DNA of 64,000 nucleotides from the NCBI GenBank assembly GCA_035949055.1, contig DASZIO010000023.1:152021-216020 (forward strand), read 5' to 3'. Shown here one piece after another: positions 54,032 to 62,225 of the stretch. Every line of letters begins with the position of its first letter. The stretch's first letter is position 1. Position numbers and translations under genes: made by a program. Below the pieces are notes generated by a model. That model worked only from the letters and a program-made list of their open reading frames with translations. It did not search any database and was not told where the DNA came from. This stretch comes from Bog-756 sp035949055. Its GTDB lineage: Bacteria > Actinomycetota > Acidimicrobiia > Acidimicrobiales > RAAP-2.

Positions 54032-54858
54032 TGTCCGACAGCACGCCGCCCCCCGCCATTCTCCGGCGAGTCCAGGAGGGGGTGGCCTGGATCACCCTCA
54101 ACCGTCCCGACGCCGGCAATGCCATCGACTTCGCCATGCGCGACCAGCTCATCACCTGGCTGGAGGACACTTCGGACGACCTGGGGGTGCGGGCGGTGGT
54201 CATCACCGGCGCCGGTGACAAGGGGTTCTGCACGGGGGCCGACCTCCGCTCGCCGGTGGTGCGTCCGCCCCGACCCGAGGGAGCGCCCGACCGGGTGGTC
54301 GGCGAATCGGCCCGCATGATCCGCGTCGGATGGCAGCGGCTGATCGCGGCCGTGCTGGATTGCGAGAAACCGGTCATCGCCGCGGTGAACGCCACCGCCG
54401 CCGGTGGGGGTCTGGCCTTGGCCCTTGCCTGCGACCTGGTGCTGGCCGCCGAGGACGCCCGGTTCATCGCGGTGTTCGTGCGGCGGGGCATCGTTCCTGA
54501 CGCCGGCGCCGTCTATCTACTCACCCGGCTCATCGGCCCGCAGCGGGCCAAGGAACTGTGCTTCTTCGGCGACGACGTCTCCGCGAGGGATGCCGAGCGT
54601 CTCGGTCTGGTCAATAGGGTGGTCGGCGCCGACCAACTCCCGGCGCTGGCGGCCGAGTGGGCCGCCCGTCTGGCCTCGGGCCCGACCCCGGCCATCGGCC
54701 TGACCAAGTATCTGGCCAACCGGGTCCTCGAGTCCGACCGGTCCACCGCCTTTTGGGAGGAGTCGGTCGCCCAGGAGCTGGTGCTCGGCAGCACCGATTC
54801 CCGCGAGGGGCTCGACGCCTTCGCCCAGCGACGCCCGCCACAGTTCAAGGGCTGGTGA
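54031..54858 (+). CDS. Enoyl-CoA hydratase/isomerase family protein
   Basis: A 275-residue crotonase. The segment GFCTGADLRS and the helix GGGLALALACDLV are clear, but the first hydratase Glu is Ala; the second region reads VRRGIVPDAGAVYLLTRL, with the PD motif of PaaG-type isomerases instead of PE. Like the gene at 20721 it is better viewed as an isomerase or related enzyme. Its start overlaps the MaoC-like gene and a second MaoC gene follows after 39 bases, so the three should form one operon. Confidence 0.9.
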   Translation: MSDSTPPPAILRRVQEGVAWITLNRPDAGNAIDFAMRDQLITWLEDTSDDLGVRAVVITGAGDKGFCTGADLRSPVVRPPRPEGAPDRVVGESARMIRVGWQRLIAAVLDCEKPVIAAVNATAAGGGLALALACDLVLAAEDARFIAVFVRRGIVPDAGAVYLLTRLIGPQRAKELCFFGDDVSARDAERLGLVNRVVGADQLPALAAEWAARLASGPTPAIGLTKYLANRVLESDRSTAFWEESVAQELVLGSTDSREGLDAFAQRRPPQFKGW

Positions 54859-54897
54859 CAGTGCCGGCTATGGCAAACTCTCGGAGCCGAACGACCG

Positions 54898-55344
54898 ATG
54901 GAGGCCAGACCGATGGGTGAGAACGTGCTCTGCTTCGAAGACGCAGTGGTGGGCGACGAGGCACCGGTGCGTTCCCACACGCTCGACCGCACCGATCTGG
55001 TCATGTACGCGGGGGCATCGGGTGATTTCAATCCGATGCACCACGACGAGGTGAAGGCCAAAGCGGCCGGCCAGCCGAGCGTCTTCGGGCATGGCATGTT
55101 CTCGATGGGCCTGCTCGGGTCGGCTCTCACCGACTACGTCGGCCCAGGACACGTGCGCCGGTTCCAGGTTCGCTTTGCCAAGCAGACCTGGCCCGACGAG
55201 GTCCTACGCACCTCGATCGTCGTCACCGGCAAGCGCACCGTCGACGACGACCACCTGGTGGATTTCGACGTGCGCCTGCACAATGCCGCTGGCGAGGAGA
55301 AGGTGGTCGGTGAGGCCACCGCGGTGGTCCCGACTCGGTCCTGA
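54898..55344 (+). CDS. MaoC-like enoyl-CoA hydratase (hot-dog)
   Basis: A 148-residue hot-dog domain with the hydratase motif AGASGDFNPMHHDE (Asp and His of the R-specific hydratase pair), followed by VFGHGMFSMGLLG. This is the C-terminal-type MaoC domain, pairing with the N-type partner at 53531. The likely reaction is hydration of an enoyl-CoA. ATG 54898 is used; ATG 54913 is possible. It converges on an SDR gene; a 12-base palindrome TGACGGCCGTCA lies in the 13-base gap region. Confidence 0.88.
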   Translation: MEARPMGENVLCFEDAVVGDEAPVRSHTLDRTDLVMYAGASGDFNPMHHDEVKAKAAGQPSVFGHGMFSMGLLGSALTDYVGPGHVRRFQVRFAKQTWPDEVLRTSIVVTGKRTVDDDHLVDFDVRLHNAAGEEKVVGEATAVVPTRS

Positions 55345-55357
55345 CCGGTGACGGCCG

Positions 55358-56260
55358 TCAGGCGATGCTGAAGGGAGGGACACCCGACGAGATGCCCTTG
55401 AACAGCTCTCCCTTGACGCCGGCCAGCTCCTCGGGGGACCACATCGACTCGCGGTGCACTTCACCGACCACGTGGAAGCCGCCCATGACCCAGATGTCGC
55501 CGCCGTAGACCACGAAGTTCTGCCCGCTGACGTCGGAGGCCTCCTCCGAGGCCAGGAAGGCGACCAGCTGGGCGACGTTGCGAGGGTCGAACTTGTCGAA
55601 GCCCTCGTCGCCCTTGAACATATCGCCGAACAGGTTCTCGGTCATCCGGGTGCGGGCGCGTGGTGAGATCGAGTTGACCGTGATGCCATAGCGCTCGAGC
55701 TCACGGGCCAGCACCCAGGTCATCGAGGCGATCCCCGCCTTGGCCGCGGAGTAGTTGGCCTGACCGGCGTTGCCGAACAACCCCGCCTCCGAGGCGGTGT
55801 TCACGATGCGACCGCTCACGCTGTCGCCGGCCTTGGCCCTCGACCTCCAGTAGACCGCGGCGTGGTGGGAGGGGGCGAAATGGCCCTTCAGGTGGACACG
55901 GATGACATCGTCCCAGTCCGACTCCTCCATGTTGAAGCTCATCTTGTCGCGCAGGATGCCGGCGTTGTTCACCAGGATGTCCAGTCGACCGAAGGTGTCG
56001 ACCGCTTGATCGACCAATTCCTTCGCACCCTGCCACGAGCTGACGTCGGAGGCATTCACCGCACCGTCGCTGCCGGCGGACTTGACGAGCTCGACGACCT
56101 CTTCGGCCGGATGCTTGTCCCCGCCCTCACCCTGCAGCGAGGCGCCGACGTCGTTGACGATCACCTTGGCCCCTTCGGAGGCCAGCAGCAGCGCTTCCTC
56201 GCGCCCGATGCCCCTTCCCGCGCCGGTGACGATCGCCACCTTGCCGTCGAGCATTCCCAT
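55358..56260 (-). CDS. Short-chain dehydrogenase, multifunctional-enzyme (HSD17B4) type
   Basis: A 300-residue SDR. TGAGRGIG (12-19), LVNNAGILRDKMSF, Ser157 (NTASEAG), Tyr170 and Lys174 (NYSAAKAG) are present. The long region 30-70 and the LFGNAGQANYSA segment match the dehydrogenase domain of peroxisomal multifunctional enzyme type 2 and related bacterial (3R)-hydroxyacyl-CoA dehydrogenases. With the MaoC pair next door, a hydratase-dehydrogenase pair acting on (3R)-hydroxyacyl-CoA is plausible. GGGAGGAAATC precedes ATG 56260. Confidence 0.9.
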   Translation of the reverse strand: MGMLDGKVAIVTGAGRGIGREEALLLASEGAKVIVNDVGASLQGEGGDKHPAEEVVELVKSAGSDGAVNASDVSSWQGAKELVDQAVDTFGRLDILVNNAGILRDKMSFNMEESDWDDVIRVHLKGHFAPSHHAAVYWRSRAKAGDSVSGRIVNTASEAGLFGNAGQANYSAAKAGIASMTWVLARELERYGITVNSISPRARTRMTENLFGDMFKGDEGFDKFDPRNVAQLVAFLASEEASDVSGQNFVVYGGDIWVMGGFHVVGEVHRESMWSPEELAGVKGELFKGISSGVPPFSIA

Positions 56261-56401
56261 GATTTCCTCCCGTATCCGAGTCTGAATGGCCGCGCACGTC
56301 CGTGGTGCGACGGAACCGGGGAAGCTTGGCCGAAATGAGGGCGTCCCGGCAAGATACGGCTGGGACGCACCGGCGCGGCCGGCCCCGGCGGCCCGCGGGG
56401 A

Positions 56402-57274
56402 CTACGGGGACGGAGGGGCTACGGGGTGGTCGCGCACGCCGGGCAGGGTCTCCTCGGCGAATCGCCTCATGCCGCCCACCGCCTCCGAGCTGCGCCCCCA
56501 CGGCTTGACGAGGACCCGCCCCACGCCGGCGTCGGCGTGGCGGCGCAGGTCGTCACCGTCGGGGCCACCGGCCCCGAGCGTGATCTCCACCGTCCCGGGC
56601 CGGCCCGCCTCCTCGCGCAACCGGGCGATGCGGCCGGCGGCGGCGGGGATCTGCTCGAGGCTGTGGTTCATCGGGATCCAGCCGTCGCCGACCAGCGCGG
56701 CGCGGCGTAGGGCGGCCGGGCCGTCGCCTCCGATGTGGAGGGGCGGCGACGGTGTCTGCACCGGCTTGGGCTCGAACATCACGGGATCGAAGTCGAAGAA
56801 CTCCCCGTGATGCTCGACGACCGGCTCGCTCCAGAGCCGGCGGCACACGCCGATGGCCTCGTCCACCCGGCGACCGCGGCTGGCGAAGTCGAGCCCGAGC
56901 GCCTGCCACTCCTCCCGGAGCCAGCTGGCCCCGACGCCGAACTCCGCCCGTCCCCCGGAGACGACGTCGAGCGTGGTGACCGCCCGGGCCACCACGAAGG
57001 GGTGCCGCAAGCCGATGTTGTAGACCTGGGTCCCGAAGCGGACCCGCTCGGTCTGGCCGGCCAGATAGCCCAGGTAGGTGAAGACATCGAAGACCGGGAT
57101 GTCGGACGGAATGGGAGGATGGTCCGACCCGGCGAACGGGCTGCCGGCCGCCTGCACCGGGATGACCAGGTGCTCGGGTATCCACACCGACTCGAAGCCG
57201 AGTCGATCAGCCTCGCGGGTCACCTCGGCCCACAGATCGGGACGGAGCACCCCGAGCGAGATCCCGATCTTCAC
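56402..57274 (-). CDS. LLM-class F420-dependent oxidoreductase
   Basis: A 290-residue luciferase-like barrel. MKIGISLGVLRPDLWAEVTREADRLGF, FESVWIPEHLVIP, VVSGGRAEFGVGASWLREEW and PLHIGGDGPAALRRAALVGDGWIP match the F420-type group in actinobacteria, with FMN as an alternative. Substrate unknown. It lies downstream of the divergent RidA gene across 175 bases that include no gene. A GGAAACC-type spacing site is not evident. Confidence 0.85.
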   Translation of the reverse strand: MKIGISLGVLRPDLWAEVTREADRLGFESVWIPEHLVIPVQAAGSPFAGSDHPPIPSDIPVFDVFTYLGYLAGQTERVRFGTQVYNIGLRHPFVVARAVTTLDVVSGGRAEFGVGASWLREEWQALGLDFASRGRRVDEAIGVCRRLWSEPVVEHHGEFFDFDPVMFEPKPVQTPSPPLHIGGDGPAALRRAALVGDGWIPMNHSLEQIPAAAGRIARLREEAGRPGTVEITLGAGGPDGDDLRRHADAGVGRVLVKPWGRSSEAVGGMRRFAEETLPGVRDHPVAPPSP

Positions 57275-57449
57275 CGGCCGATCATACGCAGGCCGGACGG
57301 GTCTCTGATTGGGGCGTCAGGGACAGGTGGCGGGCGATAACATGCCCACCGCCCCCGGACCTGGCCCCCACCTCCAAAGAAGCCGTGATGCACCCTGCCC
57401 CGGACGACGAGCCCACGCAGCCGGCGCCCATCAGCGGTGAGCGCCGACG

Positions 57450-57941
57450 ATGAACGCGACCACCGGACGGGTGCGGACCCGGCTCACCGAGCTGGGCCTC
57501 GAGCTGCACGGTCCCCACCTGCCCCACGATCCGCTCGACGCGGTGGTGCTCCACGGCGGGGTGGCGAGGACATCGGGCCAGCTCCCGCGCATCGACGGGA
57601 AGCTCATCTGCTCGGGCTCCCTCGGCGGGACGGTGTCGGTGGACCAAGGGCGGGAGGCCGCCGCGGTGTGCGCCCTCAACGCCCTGGCCGTGCTCGAGGC
57701 CGCGCTCGGCACCCTCGACCGGGTGGAGCGGGTGCTCTGGCTGACTGGCTACGTGGCCTCCGACCCGGCGTTCCACGAGCAACCGACGGTGGTCGACGGC
57801 GCCAGCAACCTGCTGTTCGACCTGTTCGGTGAAGCCGGTCGGCACACCCGTTCGGCCATCGGTGTCGCTGCCCTTCCGCGGGGTGGTGCGGTCGAGATCG
57901 AGATGGCCGTCGCGGTGTACGACGCCGGCGGGCCACCGTGA
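57450..57941 (+). CDS. RidA-family protein (reactive intermediate deaminase-like)
   Basis: A 163-residue protein of the YjgF/RidA family. GKLICSGSLGGTVSV, the RVERVLWLTGYVASDPAFHEQP segment and RSAIGVAALPRGGAVEIEM at the end are family features; the active Arg is in the latter. RidA hydrolyses reactive enamine/imine intermediates. The start of the RraA gene overlaps its stop (GTGA), so these two products are linked and may act on the same pathway. ATG 57450 is used. Confidence 0.88.
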   Translation: MNATTGRVRTRLTELGLELHGPHLPHDPLDAVVLHGGVARTSGQLPRIDGKLICSGSLGGTVSVDQGREAAAVCALNALAVLEAALGTLDRVERVLWLTGYVASDPAFHEQPTVVDGASNLLFDLFGEAGRHTRSAIGVAALPRGGAVEIEMAVAVYDAGGPP

Positions 57942-58618
57942 CCGGCTCGGAGCCCGGTCGCCCGGATCCCGCGCCGCCACCGGAACCGGCGGTGTTGGCG
58001 TCGGAGCTCCGCATGCTGGGCGCGGCCACGCTGGGCGAGAGCGGCGCTCAGGTGATGCCGTCGCGGCTGCGTCCGGCCTGGGCCGGTGCCGACCTGGCCG
58101 CCCCGGCCTACCCCGTTCGCTGCACGCCCGGCGACAATCTGGCCATCCACGTGGGCGTGGCGCACGCCCCGGCCGGCTCGGCCCTGGTCGTCGACGTCGG
58201 GGGCGTCGCCGGGCGGGGGTACTGGGGTGAGGTGCTGACGACCGGCGCAGAGGCACGGGGCCTGGCCGGCCTGGTCATCGACGGTGGGGTCCGCGACGTG
58301 GCCGCGTTGGAAGCTCACGGCTTTCCGGTGTTCTCCTCGATGGTGGCCCTGCCCGGCGCGACCAAACGGGAACGCGGGTCGGTCGGCCAACCGGTGAGCG
58401 TGGCCGGCGTGCCGGTGAGGCTCGGGGACTGGGTGGTGGGCGACGTCGACGGCGTCGTCATCGTGCCGGGAGCCGAGCTCGGTGCGGTGCTCGGCGCGGC
58501 CCGGGCCCGATCGCAGAAGGAGCAGGGTTACTTCGAGGCGCTGCGGACCGGGGCCACCACCGTCGAGCTGCTGGGGCTCGACACGTCGGCGGTGGCCGGT
58601 GAGCAGGCGCCGGGCTGA
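57938..58618 (+). CDS. RraA-like aldolase/decarboxylase family protein
   Basis: A 226-residue protein of the RraA fold, members of which are 4-hydroxy-4-methyl-2-oxoglutarate aldolases or oxaloacetate decarboxylases. LVIDGGVRDVAALEAHGFPVFSSM and VRLGDWVVGDVDGVVIVP are the hallmark blocks, with Arg and Asp (GVRD) as the metal/substrate site. The first 20 residues are Pro-rich and may be disordered. GTG 57938 overlaps the RidA stop. It converges on the 2-hydroxyacid dehydrogenase gene. Confidence 0.88.
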   Translation: MTGSEPGRPDPAPPPEPAVLASELRMLGAATLGESGAQVMPSRLRPAWAGADLAAPAYPVRCTPGDNLAIHVGVAHAPAGSALVVDVGGVAGRGYWGEVLTTGAEARGLAGLVIDGGVRDVAALEAHGFPVFSSMVALPGATKRERGSVGQPVSVAGVPVRLGDWVVGDVDGVVIVPGAELGAVLGAARARSQKEQGYFEALRTGATTVELLGLDTSAVAGEQAPG

Positions 58619-58623
58619 ACAGG

Positions 58624-58637
58624 CCGCCGGCCGGCGG
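58624..58637. terminator. Palindromic hairpin between convergent genes
   Basis: The 14-base perfect palindrome CCGCCGGCCGGCGG, followed by TTTA, lies between the RraA-like stop and the end of the dehydrogenase gene. It can fold as a five-pair stem with a four-base loop. Confidence 0.4.
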
Positions 58638-58638
58638 T

Positions 58639-59577
58639 TTAGGGTCGCACCAGGTGCTCAGGGGTGTCGCCGGCCAGGACGTCGCAGATGGCCCGGGCGG
58701 CCATCTGGGCCATGGCGGTCCGGGTCTCGACGGTGGCGCTGCCGACGTGGGGAAGCAGCACGGTGCGGGGGGCATTCAGTAGGGCCGGGTGCACGGCCGG
58801 CTCCCCCGAGTAGACGTCGAGTCCGGCCGCGTGGAGCTCGCCCGCCTCGAGGGCGCGGGCCAGCGCGATTTCGTCCACCACCGGTCCGCGGGCGGTGTTG
58901 ACGAGGACCGCAGTCGGCTTCATCGCGGCCAGCTCGGCCGCGCCGATGAGGTTCCGGGTCGCCGGGGTGAGCGGCACGTGGAGGCTGACCGTGTCGGCGC
59001 TGGCCAGCAGGTCGGGCAGGGCAGCCACGTACCCGGGCCGGCCGGTGGCCGTCCTGGTGTGGTGCAGAACCTCCATGCCGAATCCCTCCGCCCGACGGGC
59101 CACTGCCCGGGCGATCCTTCCATAGCCGACGAGACCGAGACAGGTGCCGTGGATGTCGCGACCGAGATGGTCGGTGATGCCCCATCCGGTCCACCGGCCG
59201 GCCCGGAGATCGGCCTCCGCCCCCGACGCCAGGCGCCCCGCGGCCAGGATCAGAAGAAAGGCCAGGTCAGCGGTGGTCTCGTCGAGTATGCCCGGGGTGT
59301 TGCACACGGCGATGCCCAATCGGGCGGCCGCCGCCACGTCGATGTTGTCGTAGCCCACCGCGGCCACGCTCACCACCCGGAGCCGCCCGGCAGCCCCCGC
59401 CTCGAGCACGCCGGCGTCGAGGTGGTCGGTGAGCATGCAGAGCACACCTTCGACGTCACCCACCAGTGGGGTGAGGTCGCTTCCGCCCTCCTCGACCACC
59501 ACCACTTCGTGGCCACTGTCGGTGAGCGGGTCGGTCCACCCCTCGGGGAGGGGACGGGTGAGCAGGACCCGGGCCAC
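58639..59577 (-). CDS. D-isomer-specific 2-hydroxyacid dehydrogenase
   Basis: A 312-residue NAD(P)-dependent dehydrogenase of the glyoxylate/hydroxypyruvate reductase type. The nucleotide site GLVGYGRIA is at residues 148-156 and the catalytic Arg230 (NTARG), Glu259 (YSGEP) and His277 (LPHVGS) are intact. It interconverts 2-oxoacids and D-2-hydroxyacids, perhaps using products of the RraA-like enzyme encoded opposite it. GTG 59577 directly abuts the cupin stop, so they are probably co-transcribed. Confidence 0.92.
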   Translation of the reverse strand: MARVLLTRPLPEGWTDPLTDSGHEVVVVEEGGSDLTPLVGDVEGVLCMLTDHLDAGVLEAGAAGRLRVVSVAAVGYDNIDVAAAARLGIAVCNTPGILDETTADLAFLLILAAGRLASGAEADLRAGRWTGWGITDHLGRDIHGTCLGLVGYGRIARAVARRAEGFGMEVLHHTRTATGRPGYVAALPDLLASADTVSLHVPLTPATRNLIGAAELAAMKPTAVLVNTARGPVVDEIALARALEAGELHAAGLDVYSGEPAVHPALLNAPRTVLLPHVGSATVETRTAMAQMAARAICDVLAGDTPEHLVRP

Positions 59578-59967
59578 TCAGTGGTGCGTGTAGTCGATCG
59601 GCCCCGCCTCCGGCGTGCCGATGGCAAAGCAGAAGCAGTGGATGCCGGCGTTCTCGCTCACCGGCCGAAGGGTGTGCACGGCATCGGGCGGGATGTACAC
59701 CAGGTCTCCCTGGGAGACGGGGCGGTCCTCGTCGCTGATGGTCATGATGCCGCGCCCGGACAGGACGTAATAGAACTCGTGGGTCGGGTGGGAGTGGGGC
59801 TCGACCCGGCCGCCCCCCGGCACCTCGAACTCGTTGACCAGCTCGAGGAAGCCGCCGTTGGTGGCGTCGCGAAGCTCGCGGGGATTGACCATCCACCAGA
59901 CCGGCACGGTTCCGTTGTGCTCGACGACGGGCGCCGCGTCCTCGATGTTGCGAACGTCCATGGTCAT
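59578..59967 (-). CDS. Cupin-domain protein (paralogue of the one at 35065)
   Basis: A single-domain cupin of about 129 residues. Motif 1 is PHSHPTHEFYYVLSGRG and motif 2 is PPDAVHTLRPV, with the metal-binding His and Glu. It is a close paralogue of the cupin at 35065: both share VVEHxGTVPVWW-type openings, GGFLELV and the ending PIDYT. ATG 59967 follows GGAAGGTG; ATG 59961 is the alternative and matches the paralogue better. The dehydrogenase gene follows directly. It may be a regulator or small metalloenzyme. Confidence 0.87.
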   Translation of the reverse strand: MTMDVRNIEDAAPVVEHNGTVPVWWMVNPRELRDATNGGFLELVNEFEVPGGGRVEPHSHPTHEFYYVLSGRGIMTISDEDRPVSQGDLVYIPPDAVHTLRPVSENAGIHCFCFAIGTPEAGPIDYTHH

Positions 59968-60155
59968 GGCCGGTATCACCTTCCGCTCGGTAGGATTCAG
60001 CCGGGCCCGTGGTGGGCCTCGGTGGTGTGGTCGGATTCGGGCCTCAGGTTAGATCAGCGGCTGGTAGCGGGGGCGACCCGCGAGCCGCAGGTCCCGCTCC
60101 GGACGGCCTGATGCGGTGGAGCCGGCCCCCGGACGAGGGCGGTTGAGGAGGACAT

Positions 60156-60659
60156 GTGGCCATCGACGCAGTTCGAATCGAGCCGGAGGACCTGACTGCG
60201 GAGAAGTGGGCCCCGTTCGGCTGGCTGCCGGTGGCCGACACCGACCCGACCGATGGAAGGGAGCGGCTCACCTTCGACTGGGACGATGTCCACGTCAACC
60301 TCATCGGCCACACGCTGGACGAGGTACCTGTCATCACCGGCGGCCTCCGGTGCCAGGAGTTGTTCAGGCACATGACCCACACCCAGGCGCTGATGGCCAT
60401 GGACCACCCGGCGGTGATCGTGGTGGCTCCCGCCGGCGCCGACCCGGGCTCTGCGGCCGGTGCCCGGTCGATCCGGGCCTTCAGGCTGCCCGTCCTGCTT
60501 CCGGTCGTCCTGCACCGCGGCACCTGGCACTGGGGTCCCTATCCGGTGGGCAGCGACTCGGTCCGGCTCTTCAACGTCCAAGGTCTCCGCTACCGGGAGG
60601 ACAACGACCGCGTGGATCTGCTGTCGGCGGGCGCACCGATCGACGTGGGCCTCGACTGA
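60156..60659 (+). CDS. Ureidoglycolate lyase-like protein (AllA family)
   Basis: A 167-residue cupin-type protein of the ureidoglycolate lyase family: PEDLTAEKWAPFGWLP and HPAVIVVAPAGADPG, with HRGTWHWGPYPVG and RLFNVQGLRYREDN later. AllA-type enzymes split ureidoglycolate into glyoxylate and urea in allantoin/purine breakdown; here no other purine gene is adjacent, and the name should be read as family membership. GTG 60156 follows GAGGAGG. It diverges from the cupin gene and converges on the TetR gene. Confidence 0.8.
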   Translation: MAIDAVRIEPEDLTAEKWAPFGWLPVADTDPTDGRERLTFDWDDVHVNLIGHTLDEVPVITGGLRCQELFRHMTHTQALMAMDHPAVIVVAPAGADPGSAAGARSIRAFRLPVLLPVVLHRGTWHWGPYPVGSDSVRLFNVQGLRYREDNDRVDLLSAGAPIDVGLD

Positions 60660-60709
60660 CCCGACGAAGTTGCATCCCACTCGGCGTCGCGGTGATCCGG
60701 GGGGCTCCG

Positions 60710-61411
60710 CTAGCGGGACCCCTTCTCGTTGGCGGAAGGGAACAGCGCACGGTGGACCATGGTGGTCAGCGTGTCCAGCGCGGTTTCGTCCACCGGGGTG
60801 TCCATGAATTCCGACATCAGGTGGAAGCGGTCGAGCATGGCGATGACGGCCAAGCCCGCCACGCCCGGGTCGATGTCGCCGGTCGGCCCCGACGACGAGA
60901 TCCGCGACGCCATAGCGTCGATGTGGGCGGTGATCATGGACCTGGTCTGGTCCACCACGGCGCGGTCGACGGCGGCCAGGTCGATCCACGTTCGGAAGAG
61001 GGGCGCGTAGCGGGACCAGAGCGCCGAGTAGTCGCCGATCCACTGGCGTAAGTTGTCCCAGCTCTCGATGTCGAGAGCGTTGCCCGCCTCGGTGACCGCC
61101 CCGTACAGACGGGTTGCCTCGGAGGTCGCCTGGATGGTGAGGGCCCGCACAAGGTCCTCCTTGTTGGAGAAGTACAGGTAGAACGTGCCGTGTGAGGTGT
61201 TGGCGATGTCGACGACGTCCTTCACCCTGGTGCTGTGGTACCCGCGCTCGTCGATCGCCTCCATGGCCGCGTCGAGCAGCCTGCGCATGGTCTCCTTGCC
61301 CTGGCTACGCAACGCGCGCTTGCTGGCCGGTTCCCCGACGGGGATGACGCGCTCGGGCGCCTTGGCCGCCTGCTTCGGGCTGGTCCGCCCCTTGCCTGCG
61401 CTCGTTGGCAT
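60710..61411 (-). CDS. TetR-family transcriptional regulator
   Basis: A 233-residue regulator. An N-terminal extension (about 40 residues, Lys-rich) precedes the helix-turn-helix: MRRLLDAAMEAIDERGYHSTRVKDVV and TSHGTFYLYFSNKEDLV. The rest is a helical ligand-binding domain. It follows the LivF gene by 25 bases on the same strand and is the last gene of the LivM-LivG-LivF operon, so it probably responds to the transported compound. Confidence 0.9.
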   Translation of the reverse strand: MPTSAGKGRTSPKQAAKAPERVIPVGEPASKRALRSQGKETMRRLLDAAMEAIDERGYHSTRVKDVVDIANTSHGTFYLYFSNKEDLVRALTIQATSEATRLYGAVTEAGNALDIESWDNLRQWIGDYSALWSRYAPLFRTWIDLAAVDRAVVDQTRSMITAHIDAMASRISSSGPTGDIDPGVAGLAVIAMLDRFHLMSEFMDTPVDETALDTLTTMVHRALFPSANEKGSR

Positions 61412-61436
61412 CAGTCGCGCCCGACGGTCTCGGCCG

Positions 61437-62225
61437 TCAGTCCAGTGCGGACGTTGCGACGGTCCGACTGGCGAGTATCTGCTCCATCGCCCGCTTGGCG
61501 CCGTGTGACGGACCGGTATACGCCACCCCGCCGTGCTCGAGGATCACCGCGTCGGCGGCCAGCCCGACCGCTCGGTCCACCTGCTGTTCGACGACGAGCA
61601 GGGCGGTTCCGGCCCGGTTGATCTTCCGCAGCCCCTCGTAGACCGTCTCGATCACGACCGGCGCCAACCCGAGCGAGAGCTCGTCGGCCACCAGCAGCTT
61701 GGGCGGAGCCACCAACACCTTGGCCAGGGAGAGCAGGCGTTGCTGCCCGCCCGACAGCGTCCCGCCGCGCTGCTTGCGGCGCTCGCCCAGTATCGGGAAC
61801 CCGTCGTAGGCCTGGGCCAGCGAGTCGGAGACCCGGCGGCGCCCCAGCCGCTGGCGAAAGGCCAGGATCAGGTTCTCCTCGACGGTGAGGTTGGAGAAGA
61901 TCCCGCGGCCCTCGGGAACATGGGCCATGCCCGCCCGGGAGATCCGGTAGGCCGGGTCTCCGGTCATGTCCTCACCCCCGACCCGGATCGACCCACTGGT
62001 GCTCGGCATCAGTCCGCTCACCACCCGGGCGACCGTGGACTTGCCGGCGCCGTTGGAGCCGAGGAGGGCGGTGATGCCGCCCTCGGGCACGCGGAAGGAA
62101 ATGTCGAAGAGGGCGCGGTAGGGGCCGTAGGCCGCGCTGACGTGGTCCACTTCGAGGGCGGACGGGGCTTTCTCCAGCCCCGGCCGGTTCCCGTTGGGGC
62201 TGGCGGTGTCGGTGCTCTCGGTCAT
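61437..62225 (-). CDS. livF: Branched-chain amino-acid type ABC transporter ATPase (LivF)
   Basis: A 262-residue ATPase. Walker A GSNGAGKST (56-64), signature LSGGQQRLLSL, Walker B LLVADELSLGLAP (Leu in place of the usual Pro) are present. LivF is one of the two ATPases of a high-affinity branched-chain amino-acid or amide-type uptake system. Its ATG overlaps the LivG stop (ATGA). Homologous systems also import aromatic acids and short-chain amides, so the substrate is open. Confidence 0.92.
   Translation of the reverse strand: MTESTDTASPNGNRPGLEKAPSALEVDHVSAAYGPYRALFDISFRVPEGGITALLGSNGAGKSTVARVVSGLMPSTSGSIRVGGEDMTGDPAYRISRAGMAHVPEGRGIFSNLTVEENLILAFRQRLGRRRVSDSLAQAYDGFPILGERRKQRGGTLSGGQQRLLSLAKVLVAPPKLLVADELSLGLAPVVIETVYEGLRKINRAGTALLVVEQQVDRAVGLAADAVILEHGGVAYTGPSHGAKRAMEQILASRTVATSALD

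Noticed and set aside
55344..55358. 12-base palindrome TGACGGCCGTCA between convergent genes as a terminator
   Set aside because: No loop and no T run; recorded only as a short palindrome.
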